Origin: Bimastos eiseni | Lineage: Eukaryota; Annelida; Clitellata; Crassiclitellata; Lumbricidae | Assembly (NCBI GenBank): GCA_959347315.1 | Contig: OY365807.1 | Location: forward strand, 15,512,874 to 15,576,873 | Reading direction: 5' to 3' | Length of the DNA: 64,000 nt | Shown here: piece after piece, positions 36,290 to 64,000 of the stretch | Position numbering within the stretch: position 1 is the stretch's first letter | How the letters are laid out: the number at the start of each line of letters is the position of its first letter | Notes under the pieces: generated by a model | Told to the model about the DNA's origin: nothing | What the model saw: only the letters and a program-made list of their open reading frames with translations | The model's database searches: none | Program-made: the position numbers and the translations under genes

Positions 36290-38017
36290 TATTGTTGACC
36301 GCAATCTCAGCTTGCAGGTATTCTGTGCAATTTGTTCTTACTTCTTTTGTAGCGCTTCAATTGCGATTTATTTAAAAGTTTTGAACTATGTAAACTTATT
36401 TCTCTACCCACCGCGTGCCAGGACCATGCTCATACGTCTCGCCTTGCAATTTGTCTCCAACGTAGCCACGCAAATTTTATTTATTCATCTGTCAATCGCG
36501 TCAATTACCCAATAATGTCCGCTTTTACGAATGCTCTGCAGGTCTATTTTAAGTTTATAACGAACGCGCCAGATTACAGACATGAAATAATAGGAGAAAC
36601 GGTTTACGGTAACAGTTGAACCAAAATAGGTCCACCGTAATATTTGCTAAGAGTTAAATAACCATGCACATTTCATGCAGACTAAGTTTAAATGACTTGT
36701 CTGCAAGACTGCAACCAGGAAGCAGCCCGGTTGCGTAATTTGCTCGTTCGCAAACTATTTATCATCCAATTGACCACACAGGTCTACTAACACATGATCA
36801 CATCCTTCTCAGCCTCCAGCAACAGTCTGGTACTGAAATTCTGCAACCACTCCTTAGTCCATGCTGCACAATATTTTCAAAATGAACTCGTAAAAGACCG
36901 GTTTGCTCGTCTTCATATCTTGCCTGTTATTAAGTTATCTGTTATTACAGTAATGTTACCTCTCTTTCAATTGCACTCTCGTCTTTCCACCCACGATTGA
37001 AAGCAGAAGTCATGAAGCTATCATACCAGGATTCTGCTCCTTTACCTCCATCATCACAAATTACCACCATGTCCTTGGCTTGACGTCACCAGATTCTGAC
37101 CCAGTACCAAAGCACTCAAACGTATCCAGCTATAGTGAACTTGAATTGATATCGCATTGGTGATAGATAAGTTGGTCACCACAAAGTGGGTTTTGTGAGG
37201 TACTGAGAAATTTTGAAGATCAACAATTACATGCAATAACAAGACTACAGTACTTGCTCCTTCATTCTGGAATAGGCACCCATTACGTGCCTAGATAGGA
37301 AATACTTAACTTTTGGGATCACAAGACTCATTTTCAATGTCACAACAAACTTATGTATAACTGTTCATTTATTACTCATCAAAAGACGAGACAGATATGT
37401 ATAATATTCTCAATTCAAACATCATTGCATCAAGTCATACTGGAATCATTTTAAATCACAAGTATTCATAATCATGTCCATGTTCAGGAAGTAGCAAAGT
37501 TATGAATATATGAATACATGTAATTAGTAAAACTAACAGCACAAAAGAAAATTTCTGCATAATATGATCTAAAAATCTGAAGGCCATTCGTAACACGAAT
37601 ATCAATCTGCATACATTTTTTGAAATCATAGTATCTAAAGTTCCCCTCTTAAGCTAAACTCAGGGTGCCAGTACTTCACCTGATCAGAACGGCCGTCCAG
37701 TGATCGATGCCCAGTGGAGGTCAAAGTCTTGCTGCCAGAGAAAGGGATATAGACTGGCACTTCCTATGAACGTCTCACGATGGCCCTACACAAGGCTGAC
37801 CAAGTCATAAAGGTATACATGTCTTTGAAGCTTGTGAAATGTGATGCAGTCTAGATGAAGTGGAGCAGAATGAATTTTATAAGGTAACAAGACAATGATG
37901 CCTGTAAGCCAAAATTAAACCATGAAACTCTTACATTGCACCAGACATAAAAATAAATCACATTTCAAACTAGATAAAGCACCTAATTCAGCCACAAATT
38001 TTCTCATGATCAGTAAC
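36290..38017. other. Spacer between HSD17B10 stop and MRPL46 start
   Basis: No gene seen. It must hold the MRPL46 promoter and the HSD17B10 3' UTR. Confidence 0.5.
37368..37373 (-). promoter_or_regulatory. Candidate polyadenylation signal for HSD17B10
   Basis: The first minus-strand AATAAA found below the stop, implying a ~645-nt 3' UTR. Confidence 0.35.
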
Positions 38018-41000
38018 TTAAGGCTGCATGCGAATGGCTCCATCAAGTCGTATAACTTCAGCATTCAGAAGTTGATTTTCAATGATGCATTGCACCAGAT
38101 GTGCGTACTCGTCAGGATAACCCAGACGCTGTGGAAATGGCACTGTACTAGCCAAATAGCTGCGAACTTTTTCCGGAAGGCTGGCCAACAATGGTGTGTC
38201 AAACAGGCCTAAAACAATACAAAATACAGTATCAAAAATTGCATATCAGCTGACGTCATAATTAATAATACAATGGAAGAGAAAAGCCGCTTTATGTGTC
38301 TGTGGATGTGTAAAATGCATCATACACTAGACAGCTCCATGCCAAAGGTATAGCATGTGATGCTGTCTAGCAAATGACACAGTAGAGAAGGATTTGGAGG
38401 AGATGGAGGCATTGGAGAAAGAGGTGGAGGAGGATGAGGAAGTGAAGAATAGGCAAAAGAAGAGGATGAGTTAGAGTTATCAAGAGTTTCCAAGCACACA
38501 TTACAAGTAAAATCCTATTGGTCAATGTCATTAACCTTAAACGTAATTTGTGTTCTCTCTTATTAGTTCACCCAATGGTAGTTGCAACTGGTCTGCTCTT
38601 ATAGTGGAGCAACTGTTAAGCAAGCATGACATCGTATGCATAGCATTAATCAAACATTTCATTATTTTCACAGTGAAAACAGTGCTGCTGTCACTGCTAT
38701 TCAAAACATCACAAATCCTAATGTTTATAAATAAATCTAATAAATCTATAATAAGCAATACAAAAAGTAGAGAAAGTGTTATACAGCACCATTCATATCC
38801 AGGGCAATACCAAGCTATAATTGTGCCCTGTGCCTAGCATTAATCTGGTGCTCCCACATTTTGTTGTATCTAAATTTCGAATATAATATAAAATCCAGTA
38901 ATAGACAGATTGTTTATCGAAGAATTCATTTTGGATGGATAATAATAAATACCTTTTAATAAACTAAATGTCTACAGATATATAATAATATCTACAGACA
39001 TATAATAACATTGAAGTAGGTTAATTATAACCAAACCAAATGTTGGCCTACATGTTTTCGAAAAAGCAGACAACTAGCGTTGACCGATGACATAAATTTT
39101 GATAACGTGGATGTCATCTTAAACCAAAGTTACCAAGCAACAAAATAGAGATAAATAATTCATTATAATGCAAAATTATCATTATTATTTATTATTATTA
39201 CAGCAGCTTTATATAGCGCCCCTTCAAGGCCATCTACTCTGAAGCGCTTCCAGCCGAGGCTCGGTCAAACAGCGACACAGCCAGATAAGAAAAGGACCAA
39301 TTGGCCTATAAGGCGTGAGATGCAGTTCCACAGGAAGGCCATTCCAGGTCACCAGACCAGCCAGTGGGAAAGCACAGCGCAGACTGATAGTAGTCCGCGC
39401 ACGGGGGACAAGTAACTCCACCTGCGCAACCGCACGCAACATTCCACAGCATCGAACAATGATAGTTGGGCAAAATAGTTCTATGTGGTAGAGGGGTGCC
39501 ACGTATTCAATGCAGCACGGACTCTGTAGGCAATGTACTGCGGATAAGGGAGCCAGCGCAGGACATCAAGCATGTTCCCGGAGACTCTGTCAAACTTTGG
39601 GATACGGCCTACAAGTCCGGCGGCCGTGCACAAGACCCTGTCAAGGCATCTAAGCCGAAGCTGACAAGCCGGGAGCCCATCATATATGGCGCTGTAGTAG
39701 TCCAGCATAACGTTCCACTATAACTTTTATGAAGGCCTAATAGCCACCAAAATACCCTCAAACTTAGTTGCATGTTTCAAGTGTAATTTTAGTTTTATTT
39801 GTGAGTAAAAATAATACCATATTTCAATTAAGAATGAATTTATGGAAAAATTAAAGTTATTCTATCCTAAAATTTGCGCCCCTTTTATATTTGCGCCCTG
39901 TGTCACGGCACCGGAGGCACCATCCTTGGTGCGGCCCTGTTCATATCCTCCCAAAAGCACCATTTTTGAATCTCCTAAAATGGTCTGAATATCGGAATTC
40001 ATCTACCTGGAGCAATAGTCACGACTCGAATTCCAATATTAGACAAATCTCTGGCGATTGGAAGAGTCATGCCAACGATGGCTCCTTTGCTGGCTGAATA
40101 TGCCGCCTGTCCCCTCTGACCATCAAATGCTGCTACGCTGGCCGTGTTGATAATGACACCACGCTGACCACTGGCATCCGGCTGATTGGCTGACATCAGC
40201 TGACTGGCAAGGCGAATGACGTTGAATGACCCACCAGCGTTGACCTAAAAGACGACGCAAGAGTATAAAATGCACGCATGTTGACTGGTTACCGGTCAAT
40301 TTTTCGAAAAAAGTTCTTCATAACACAATTCTTCATAACACAATTATAACCTGAAACTGAACTGTTTATGGAGAATTGTGCTTGCCAAGAATTGTTTTAC
40401 GAACAACTGTTTACGAAGAATTTTTCTACGAAGAACTGTTTGCGATGAAAATATCGCACACCATGTTGACCAGAGCCTTCTTATAGCATGCATCTGCGAC
40501 ATGAATACTGCCAAACCAGTAAACCATAGTTGGGCAAATGAATCACATAATAAAATATGGATCAGATTTAGCATCTGATTCCAAATGTAATTTATGGTTA
40601 CAATTAGTTACATATACATTCCATTATAAATAATAACAATTTTGTTGGACTATACCATGCCTATCTGAGTACTTCACTCAATTCTTACATGGGGTACTTT
40701 AATGTTTGTACTTGTAAAACACAACAAGTATCTCCAAGTTCCACGTAGAAGCCATTGTAAAAAGCACTATTTGTAGAAACTAGAATTCAATGCAGGACAT
40801 CAAAATAATGAACTTACAACATAACGCCAAAAAATCATTGAAAACATAGCAAAGATCAAGACCTCACCGTTAGGACTTTCAGAAAGTCTTCCAGCGAATG
40901 CACACGATCTTTGTTTGCATTGTACGTCACGGCAGCAATGCCGATTCCGGCACAGTTGACAGCAACGTCCAGGCGACCGAACTTCTCCTTAGCTGTCAGA

Positions 41001-43915
41001 AGAGCATTCTTTATGTCAGCCTCAGAAGTGACCTGGAACCACAACATATCGATCAATGAAAAGATGATTAGCATATCAGATATTGAATGTTTACATTGGC
41101 TTGATCTAGGAGGCACCATAACTATTGTGGCATGGTGGGCGATTGGTCAGAGCGTGGTGTGCGCTCGCATGAGCGGGTTCGACCCTCATCCGAGGAGTCA
41201 CTGTGTAGCGACCTTGAGCAAGTCCTTCACGCACAATTGCTCTGCAGTACAACTGCAATTGTGCCGTCAAGGCATGTGCATTTCTGAGGATAAAATGTTG
41301 GAAGAAAGGTGATATCAAATTTCAGAATGAAAAAAATCTATGTTATTACACACACAACAAAGTTATTAAACAATTATAAGCCCTCCAGACAGACATTATA
41401 AGGATGCTTCATACATGCTTGAAAATAAGAATAAATCTCCTAAGAGATTGAACGAATTAACTTACATCAGATGGAACAAAGATAGCATTTCCTCCAAGTT
41501 TCGTGGCTACGTCACCTCCAGTGGACTTTGGCAAGTCACAAATAATCACTTTTGCACCCTCTCGAACAAACCTTTCTGCAGTTGCACGACCAAGGCCAGA
41601 AGCTCCTCCGGTCACGAGACCAACCAGACCCTGAAGAAGAAGCATCCATATTCAAGAACTAGCAATCATGAAAAATAGCTTTACAACACATATGCTTTAT
41701 TGAATGCAGATAGATTCTAAGCAATGTTCCCCTCTAATTTTTTTTAGACAGTGTACGCAAATAAGTTTTTGTGCGAGACACATTTTATAATTGATTCACA
41801 CTTTTGCTTGCAGGTCCAAGCTGTTGCAATGACAGTTAAATTAAGACCATATCTTAAAATCTATGGTGTTAAGTTCTGATAACCTATGAATAGTTCCTTG
41901 TCTAAAGATAAATAAGGAGACATATCAGCCAAAGAACCAAATTAAGTTTCTGGAGTAAGGTTGGCCGCAATCAGATATAGGTGACTCGATTTACGTTGTT
42001 TCAAAAATAGAAATTGTGACTTGTTATTTTTGCAAAAAATTGTGGCGCATATTAAATCCTTGTGTGCGCGGGCTGCACGGTCCGTGTGCATTCGCACGTG
42101 CACACAGTTTAGAGGGAACATTGATTCTAAACATGCACAGAGTGACTCACGAAAGGTGCGATATAAATATGCAGTAACTTGTCACTTTAAGTTAAAATAT
42201 TCACATAACGCCAGTCTACATGATTTTCTACTAGACTCCGTGGACATTCAAGATTAAAATAAAATTATGTGTCATTAGCATCATTGGCAAACTTAGAGGT
42301 TCTTGTGAACACACTTGTTTGACTGCATTGAATAGTACACTTTCAATGACTGAGCGGCAATCTATAATTTCAAGATATTCACCCATTGCACCCTATCGTT
42401 ACAGTGTCATAACTGATAAATTCAAACATAGCACTATGGAAAGGGTGCACTAGTAGTTCCCAATATTACAAGATGTGTTACAAATGATGGAGTTCCAAGA
42501 TAAATTGCTATTTAGAATGGATTTATCATAATATAATGTCCATTAGAAATTTTAATTAACTAAAGAAGAGAACTTATTAAAGAACTCCACTATAATCCCA
42601 TACGCCTAAGGTCGCATATGCACGCAGGTTATCATCCGCAGAGTTGCATACGTTTTCGAACGCAGAAGTAAAATGTCAGCTTTAGGGCATAACTGGGTAA
42701 ACAATTTCCACCGGGTACCGAATCCGAGTATTTGGATGAACTATTTGCCGGATCCGAACAGTAGCCACAGATCTGGTAAGCGACTGGCAGACAGTATCAT
42801 CTGTAGATAAAGCGTAGTTAACCTGCCACGTGCATTGTTACGGAGAACTATCTATAGTCAATGCAGAGTCTACAGCAATAGCCTTCATAAAACGTATCGT
42901 CGCACTCTAGGCTATAACAATATATTTATTATTCAATAAATTTAAAAAAAAAAAAATGTAAAACCTTGTTATAAAACTAGAAATATAAAGTTATCAATGA
43001 CGTCCTTACTCGCCAATTCAAGCGGGAAAATTACTGATTTGGAAGCCACCTGGGTAATGCAATCAAAAGAAATTAAATATGTAAATTAACATCATCATTT
43101 TTTTTATAAATTCAATGAAATGCTAAGTTCTTGTTTAATGAATCAATAACTTATAAATAAGTCCGTAAGTCCTAAATTTATTTGATGAAAAATTATTATT
43201 TTATCCCCAAAAAAATTTTTATCAAAAAAAGTTATTTTTTGCTATTTGCGTGTGTAAAATTTGCCAAGGCGAATACTTCCGAATAGTCCAATATTCGTCC
43301 GAGGTGAATTTCCGAGGCTATTTCCGGTTATGCCCTAGTCTGCTTATATTGGGGCCAATATTTCTGTCGCAGATCACCCTTCTTCATTATATTTTTCTGT
43401 TTTTTTCTAGTCATTTTACAACTTATATCATGGCATTTGCAAACTATACAGTTTAATATTAAAGTTAATGTGTCATGCTGAAAAAAACTACTACAATGGG
43501 CGAATAATGAGAAATTACAGACTAGACAATCTAGAGGCAGCCTAGTACTTCCACTAAAAACGGAACTGGATGAGTCGGGTAGCACCCCTTCATGAATAAA
43601 TCAAACGTCCATATTGAGTGTATTCGGGGACGGCCATACTGTTTACTATAGGGGAAAATTAGAGAAAATTACAAGCAGTGCTTTTCATATACTTCACTGA
43701 GACAGAATAATGTCTCGTTTCAAATGGATGATTGTCGTAACTTAAACCTGCATGGATCAAGCATGTCGGGCAGCGAAAAAGTGACCTCCCAGTGGTAAGC
43801 TGTCTCCAGTTTAATCATCAATAGTGGGTGATCCACGTTACTAATTAGAAAAATTAACATCCGCTTCAAGCAACCAACTAGCATTAGTTACCTTCAGTTT
43901 AGCCACAGTAGACAT
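38018..43915 (-). CDS. HSD17B10: 17-beta-hydroxysteroid dehydrogenase type 10 / short-chain 3-hydroxyacyl-CoA dehydrogenase, 5 coding exons, 260 aa
   Basis: This mitochondrial NAD-dependent SDR acts in isoleucine and branched fatty acid oxidation and is a structural subunit of mitochondrial RNase P in animals (family knowledge). Exons in transcription order: 43915-43892, 41630-41466, 41032-40868, 40244-40007, 38208-38018 (783 nt with stop). All introns are GT-AG and phases close. Visible: TGGASGLG nucleotide-binding loop (15-22), NCAG (89-92), catalytic Ser154, YSASK with Tyr167 and Lys171, IAPG after the active site, and the C-terminus [10 protein letters not shown], matching vertebrate HSD17B10. 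Length is one residue short of the human protein. The 8-codon first exon MSTVAKLK is set by its donor and by phase. Introns carry a SINE (intron 2), a hAT MITE (intron 1) and a LINE 3' end (intron 4). No truncation or frameshift is seen, so the gene looks intact. The N-terminus is not strongly basic, as in other members that use a non-cleaved signal. Confidence 0.96.
39185..39720 (-). mobile_element. LINE 3' end in HSD17B10 intron 4
   Basis: The minus strand encodes [36 protein letters not shown] (39708-39481) and, in another frame, [19 protein letters not shown] with TWNGLP (39420-39330). The 3' end GGGCGCTATATAAAGC is followed by an AAT-type tail (39180-39205). Frameshifted and 5'-truncated. 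Confidence 0.8.
41128..41324 (+). mobile_element. tRNA-derived SINE, full-length copy, in HSD17B10 intron 2
   Basis: The head contains an A-box-like GATTGGTCAGAGCGTGG and a B-box GGGTTCGACCC (about 41175). Then comes a conserved body AGTCACTGTGTAGCGACCTT, CACGCACAATTGCTCTGCAG, and a 3' end GATATCAAATTTC. The body and 3' end match the inverted copy at 63020-63154 closely. Confidence 0.75.
41722..42123. mobile_element. hAT-like MITE, family 3, in HSD17B10 intron 1
   Basis: A 402-bp element with termini CAATGTTCCCCTCTAA (left) and CAATGTTCCCTCTAA (right, reverse-complemented). It is flanked by ATTCTAAG (41714-41721) and ATTCTAAA (42124-42131), a 7/8 target duplication. The right subterminal region is rich in alternating GTGCGC/GTGCAC dinucleotide steps, as in known hAT elements with CAGTGTTCCCTCTAA-type ends. 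Confidence 0.85.
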
Positions 43916-45918
43916 TTTGCAGTACTTCGCAAGCCTGAATCTTCAAACCCTTATAAACGAAAGCGCACCTCTTTCTTGAACCGGAAGTTAGCATTTAGGC
44001 TCCGCCTTTCCAGAGGCTGATGCGCTTAAAATGTCAATGACAGGTCAAAGATGCATTAATGCTCCGGAAAATCGTTGGTTAGTCGTATCCACTATCCAGG
44101 CGCGAAAATATAATCTCAGAACTTCGAAAGCACCACTCAAAAGTCAAGCGAAGGGCCCGAGCCTGTTCGCAGAAGACTTACTGGTGGCTGATGGCAGAGA
44201 CCAGCTTATCTTGCAAAGAGGCAAGTACAGACCTTGTGTGAAGTGGTGTTTACTGTATATCTTACGCCATGGTACAATATAGGCCTACAACTGTAATTGT
44301 GGTAGCTGTTACTGCTAATTAAGTGGAAATTGTTTAATTGAAAGTAGGTAAGCAATAAAATTACGCATTTTGATGTTTGATGTGATGATGTTATGTCACA
44401 TTTCGTCGAACCCCCTCGTCACACTTCGTCACAAATGGGTGACCACTCCCCTAGGCGCGTGACGTCATTTATCGACGGCCCCTTACAAAATTATGTTCTT
44501 GCCCATGAATTTAATTTTTTATCCCAAGATCATGGCCTTTGGAGGAAGAATGCCGAAAATCATTGAATTCACGATTTTGACTGAGACTAATATTACGCTT
44601 TGGAGAATTTAGGGCAATTTGTATAAGTTTTATCAATGTTGTATTCAAGACTTTAAACTTCAAGACGAGACCGAGACAGTGAGGTGCCGAGACCGAGACA
44701 GTGAGGTACCAAGACCGAGACACTAGGTTCAAGACAGTACGAGAAAGTACGAGACAGTATAAAAGACAAGTGATCTTCTATAAAAGGCTGTAAAATATTA
44801 ATGTATTAGTTTTTGGGAATAAGGTTGTAGCTTCAATTTGAAACTTATAATGTATATATTATCAATTCCCGAGAAGAGTTTAGCTATATATTGCCACGTT
44901 TTATCTTTTTCGATATTTCTTCGTCGGCCTATCTTCTGAATAGTATAAAGAATTAAGGCCTTTTTAGACACGTCCGAAATATTCTAGACGATTTTAGTCA
45001 AACAAATTCGATACCAAATACCAAACGAAATTATAAATTTGCGCATAGCCTTACGTACTCACCTTGAGCAACTCGAAGTTGTTCCGATCGTTTCAGTTAT
45101 GGTGGTTTTACATCGATGTCAAACGCGCCGTTTGTCATTATTTTTTCAATAACTTCAAATTGCGTAAACTCAAACTTCACAATTTCAGATTCTCTCTAAG
45201 ACATTTTGCCACTTTAAGATTATTGAATTACTTTCAGTTTCATGTGACTCGCGCGTTAACCAGAATTGCAGTTTTGTAGATTCCGGTTTCAGTTTCTAAC
45301 GCAAGATTTTAAGACAGTTAAAGCGAAACTTACCGAGACCGCTAGTTCGAAACAGAACAAAACTTTCACTTCAAGACAGTTTATAAAAATTCGAGACACT
45401 AGTACCGCGAGACCGAGACAACAAGCTTGCGAGACCGAGACACCAAAAAAGACTGTCTCTAGACCATACAACTCTAAGTTTTATGCAATTTAAAAGCGCT
45501 ATGGAGGTGCCTACAGATGCATGTAATATAAATTAAGACCTATATATAGTCAAGATTCTTTAGACAAACAAATTTGTACGTTTATTGTCACATTGTGTTA
45601 TTTCTAAGTAAACGAATATCTATAACTAACTATACGAAGTTAGCACGTTGCAACTATTGCGCCAAAGAATCTTGCTGTTGCACCTTAACTATTTGAATCT
45701 TTATATTGTCGATTACGTCACGCGAGTGATCAATGAATCGCAGTGACGTAAGATAATATCCTCTGTAACTATCGGCTTTGGGGCCCTTTCGGTGAATGTT
45801 TTCGCCGACGGATTTCTTGTTAAAAACAAAGTAGTTTTAAGCGGAAGAGCCGTTTCGACCACGGATGATTAAGCGTTGTGCAAGAGTTGTACGAGCGTTT
45901 GTGCAATACTAAAACGCA
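43916..45918. promoter_or_regulatory. Divergent promoter interval between HSD17B10 and SRPK
   Basis: Two kb separates the outward-facing start codons. The ends near 43930-44000 and 45780-45918 are relatively GC-rich. The centre is occupied by the 843-bp family 1 hAT MITE. No TATA box at a fixed distance is convincing. Whether one bidirectional or two separate promoters operate is not visible. Confidence 0.5.
44634..45476 (-). mobile_element. hAT-like MITE, family 1 copy B, with GAGACCGAGACA arrays
   Basis: An 843-bp non-autonomous element precisely bounded by the 8-bp target duplication AGTTTTAT (44626-44633 and 45477-45484). Termini are inverted: CAATGTTGTATTCAAGAC on one side and, reverse-complemented, TAGAGTTGTATGGTCTAGAG on the other. 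Near both ends it has arrays of GAGACCGAGACA. It is the inverted orientation of the element at 8853-9314, but carries about 400 bp of extra internal sequence around 44900-45300. No transposase frame is seen. An 8-bp TSD with (C/T)A..G-type termini is the hAT hallmark (family knowledge). It lies between the divergent HSD17B10 and SRPK start codons. Confidence 0.88.
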
Positions 45919-62113
<16,195 letters not shown>

Positions 62114-62319
62114 ATCAAAGGGAGTAGGGTTAGTGGAAATGGGTTACGAAGATGACTGACTTTCAGGACGATTAATTATGTGGAGCTAGGCTGGTTTTTT
62201 TTATTGTTATACAAATCTCATTGCACTTCGTTTTCCTTCCCATACGTGAACAGCGATTTGCAAATTTTCTTACATAAATAGAAAAGAAGTCTGTGTTCAG
62301 AATAAGCTTTACACCTTGA

Positions 62320-62325
62320 AATAAA
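62320..62325 (+). promoter_or_regulatory. Polyadenylation signal AATAAA for SRPK
   Basis: The first canonical AATAAA on the plus strand after the SRPK stop, about 207 nt downstream. Confidence 0.65.
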
Positions 62326-62399
62326 GAATCCTTATTTATGAAATGTTATCTGAACTCTAACTCTGAATAACTTGTATTGAAGTGGAAATAATTGAGGGC

Positions 62400-62600
62400 A
62401 TATAATATATAATAATAATAATGATAATATTATTGATAATAATAATAATAGTGTCAGGTAGTCCAAAAAACACAAATAATGATGATGATGATGATGATAA
62501 CAATAATAACAATAATAACAACGCCGCTTTATAAGGCGCCGTGAACGCGGCCCTAACCACTACAAGGGCGCCGTACAACCTAAAACGAAAGTCAGCAGAC
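62400..62600 (-). mobile_element. LINE 3' terminus with AAT/ATC microsatellite tail
   Basis: The plus strand reads a long AAT/GAT microsatellite (62408-62522) and then CGCTTTATAAGGCGCCGTGA, the reverse of the GGCGC..TATAAAG LINE terminus seen elsewhere in the window. It follows the SRPK polyadenylation signal. Confidence 0.5.
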
Positions 62601-63019
62601 AGGGAGGGTAAGCCTCGGAAAACAGAAACACTTTCAATATGCTTGTGCATAAATAATTATATATATACAAAGTTTTAAAGCACATAGGGCCTACATAGGC
62701 TATGCATGTATATATATCTCTCTATATACATATACATACATGATACATGTATAGGATCCTACATCTATAGAATATATATATATAAATAAATTAAATTATA
62801 GGGGCCTATAGATATGCCTCAGTCCAAAATTTAGACCTACAATGTATATATGGCCTACATTTTGTACTTCCTACGTGAATGAGACATTCCTGAAAGGCGC
62901 AGAACAAATCTCCAGATACACATATACATGTATACCCAGAGGGCCACACTTATACGGCCTTCAGGCTTACAAATGTCAATATAACATATATATATATATA
63001 TGTTATTCTTTTTTTAACC

Positions 63020-63154
63020 GAAATTTGATACCGCCCTCCTTCCAACATCTTTTGCTCAGAAGTGCACAGGCACACCTCGATGGCGCAATCGCATGTTGTA
63101 CTGCAGAGCTATTGTGCGCGAAGAACTTGCTTAAGGTCCCTACACAGTGACTCC
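63020..63154 (-). mobile_element. tRNA-derived SINE, 5'-truncated copy
   Basis: Reverse-complemented, it reads GGAGTCACTGTGTAGGGACC, GCGCACAATAGCTCTGCAGT and ends GGTATCAAATTTCGG, matching 41205-41324 over the whole length. The tRNA-like head is absent. Confidence 0.75.
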
Positions 63155-63691
63155 CCGGCCAATATAGGCCTACATATTGTATCTCAATAAGTTGTTTCTT
63201 TTGTGATCTATGGTCTCGTTTTAGCTTCCAATTTATGCTAGTGTGAGAGATAAATGTTAAACTTGTTGGATTTCTCTCAAATCCAGCATTTGCAGTGTGC
63301 TAAGAGTTATGAAAGATTAACTTACAGCGAAGTGCAGCGTGGATATATATGTCTTACAAAACGGGAAGAAAATCTAATCTGACCACTACTATATGCACTT
63401 TGCAGTAGGCCTATGCGTAGGCCTATGTAAGCCTTATAGGTTCTAAAACGTTATAATTTCACGTGTGCTAGCCTGCTAGATCCTCTTGCAATTCAAAACG
63501 TTTCAACGTATTAAATAATCATTTAAACTTACTGTTAAGGAATATAATAATTTTATCCACTGACAACGCGACGCACTCCTTTGGAAAGTCCAATTGAAAA
63601 AAACGGAACATTTTTTCATTGTGTAAGCCAACTTAAATAACTTCCAGTGAGAAGGACAATTTAGCTTAGGCCTACTATACATGTCTTACAT

Positions 63692-63780
63692 CAGCAATTC
63701 TCAACGTGTAGGTCGCGCGATCCACACAGGGTTCGCCTTACGATTTGCCAGAGGTTGTCTGGAAAAAACATGTTTTCAGC
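63692..63780 (+). mobile_element. Possible hAT (Charlie-like) terminus, partial
   Basis: The sequence starting CAGCAATTCTCAACGTGTAG followed by GTCGCGCGATCC resembles the well-known hAT terminus CAGTGGTTCTCAACC-GGTCGCGACCC. The opposite end is not visible before the window edge, so it is either truncated or outside. Confidence 0.4.
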
Positions 63781-64000
63781 CTTCTATCTCACATAGGCCT
63801 GCAACAATTATGCAATCATGATTATTACACGAATTAACCTCCTACTATAGAGACTTTAATTAATCTTTAATTATTTCTTGTGTTATGATTCATTTAATAA
63901 AATTATTACCAACAAAAAAATGTTAAATTGTTCTGTTAAACAAAGATTGAATATATGCTGTCACGCATGAGGTGTGTGGATTATCAAAATGATAAGAAGT

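Larger units (their letters stand above)
62606..64000. other. SRPK 3' flank, no gene seen
   Basis: AT-rich, with TATA microsatellites, the inverted SINE copy, a possible hAT terminus and four TAGGCCTA motifs. Confidence 0.5.

Noticed and set aside
40300..40460. CRISPR-like array from repeated TTCTTCATAACACAA and AGAATTGT motifs
   Set aside because: Irregular short motifs without unique spacers of constant length, in an animal intron.

Overview
The window is from an animal nuclear genome, AT-rich, with short coding exons (about 60-400 bp) separated by long GT-AG introns. No bacterial operons, plastid or organelle genes are visible. The four recognisable genes are animal orthologues, and the repeats (CR1/L2-like LINEs, hAT MITEs, tRNA-derived SINEs, abundant microsatellites) are typical of a marine invertebrate. 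I lean towards an invertebrate deuterostome such as an echinoderm, but the sequence alone does not settle this.

Layout. From 1 to 22 kb I find no confident gene. This part holds AT and CT microsatellites, a perfectly regular 18-bp minisatellite (6513-6782), a 10-bp tandem array (14701-14849), long polypyrimidine and polypurine tracts, a deleted hAT transposon with a second hAT MITE inside it (8530-10303), a foldback element (15430-16103) and a 5'-truncated LINE (19815-21290). From 23 to 44 kb three genes lie in tandem on the minus strand. In transcription order they are HSD17B10 (43915-38018, 5 coding exons, 260 aa), MRPL46 (36289-29577, 6 coding exons, 276 aa) and GET1/WRB (27778-23006, 5 coding exons, 168 aa). 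From 45.9 to 62.1 kb one SRPK-type SR-protein kinase gene runs on the plus strand (15 coding exons, 831 aa). It is divergent from HSD17B10, with about 2 kb between the two start codons. The last 1.9 kb is SRPK 3' flank with repeat fragments.

Reading frames and splice phases close exactly for all four genes. HSD17B10 and MRPL46 proteins act in mitochondria, GET1 in the ER membrane, and SRPK in cytoplasm and nucleus. I see no shared pathway and treat the neighbourhood as ordinary synteny.

Most of the novelty is in the mobile DNA. Several elements end in related inverted termini directly flanked by 8-bp target duplications (CAACTAGC, AGTTTTAT, CTAAATAA, CCTCTGAG, ATTCTAAR), the hallmark of the hAT superfamily. 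One of them sits between the divergent HSD17B10 and SRPK starts. A foldback family with a ~40-bp core repeat occurs three times. The palindrome TAGGCCTA is found 18 times outside exons, together with TAGGCCCCTA/TAGGGGCCTA variants. At two places a TA-to-TAGGCCTA insertion can be inferred directly, which looks like excision footprints of an unidentified TA-targeting transposon.
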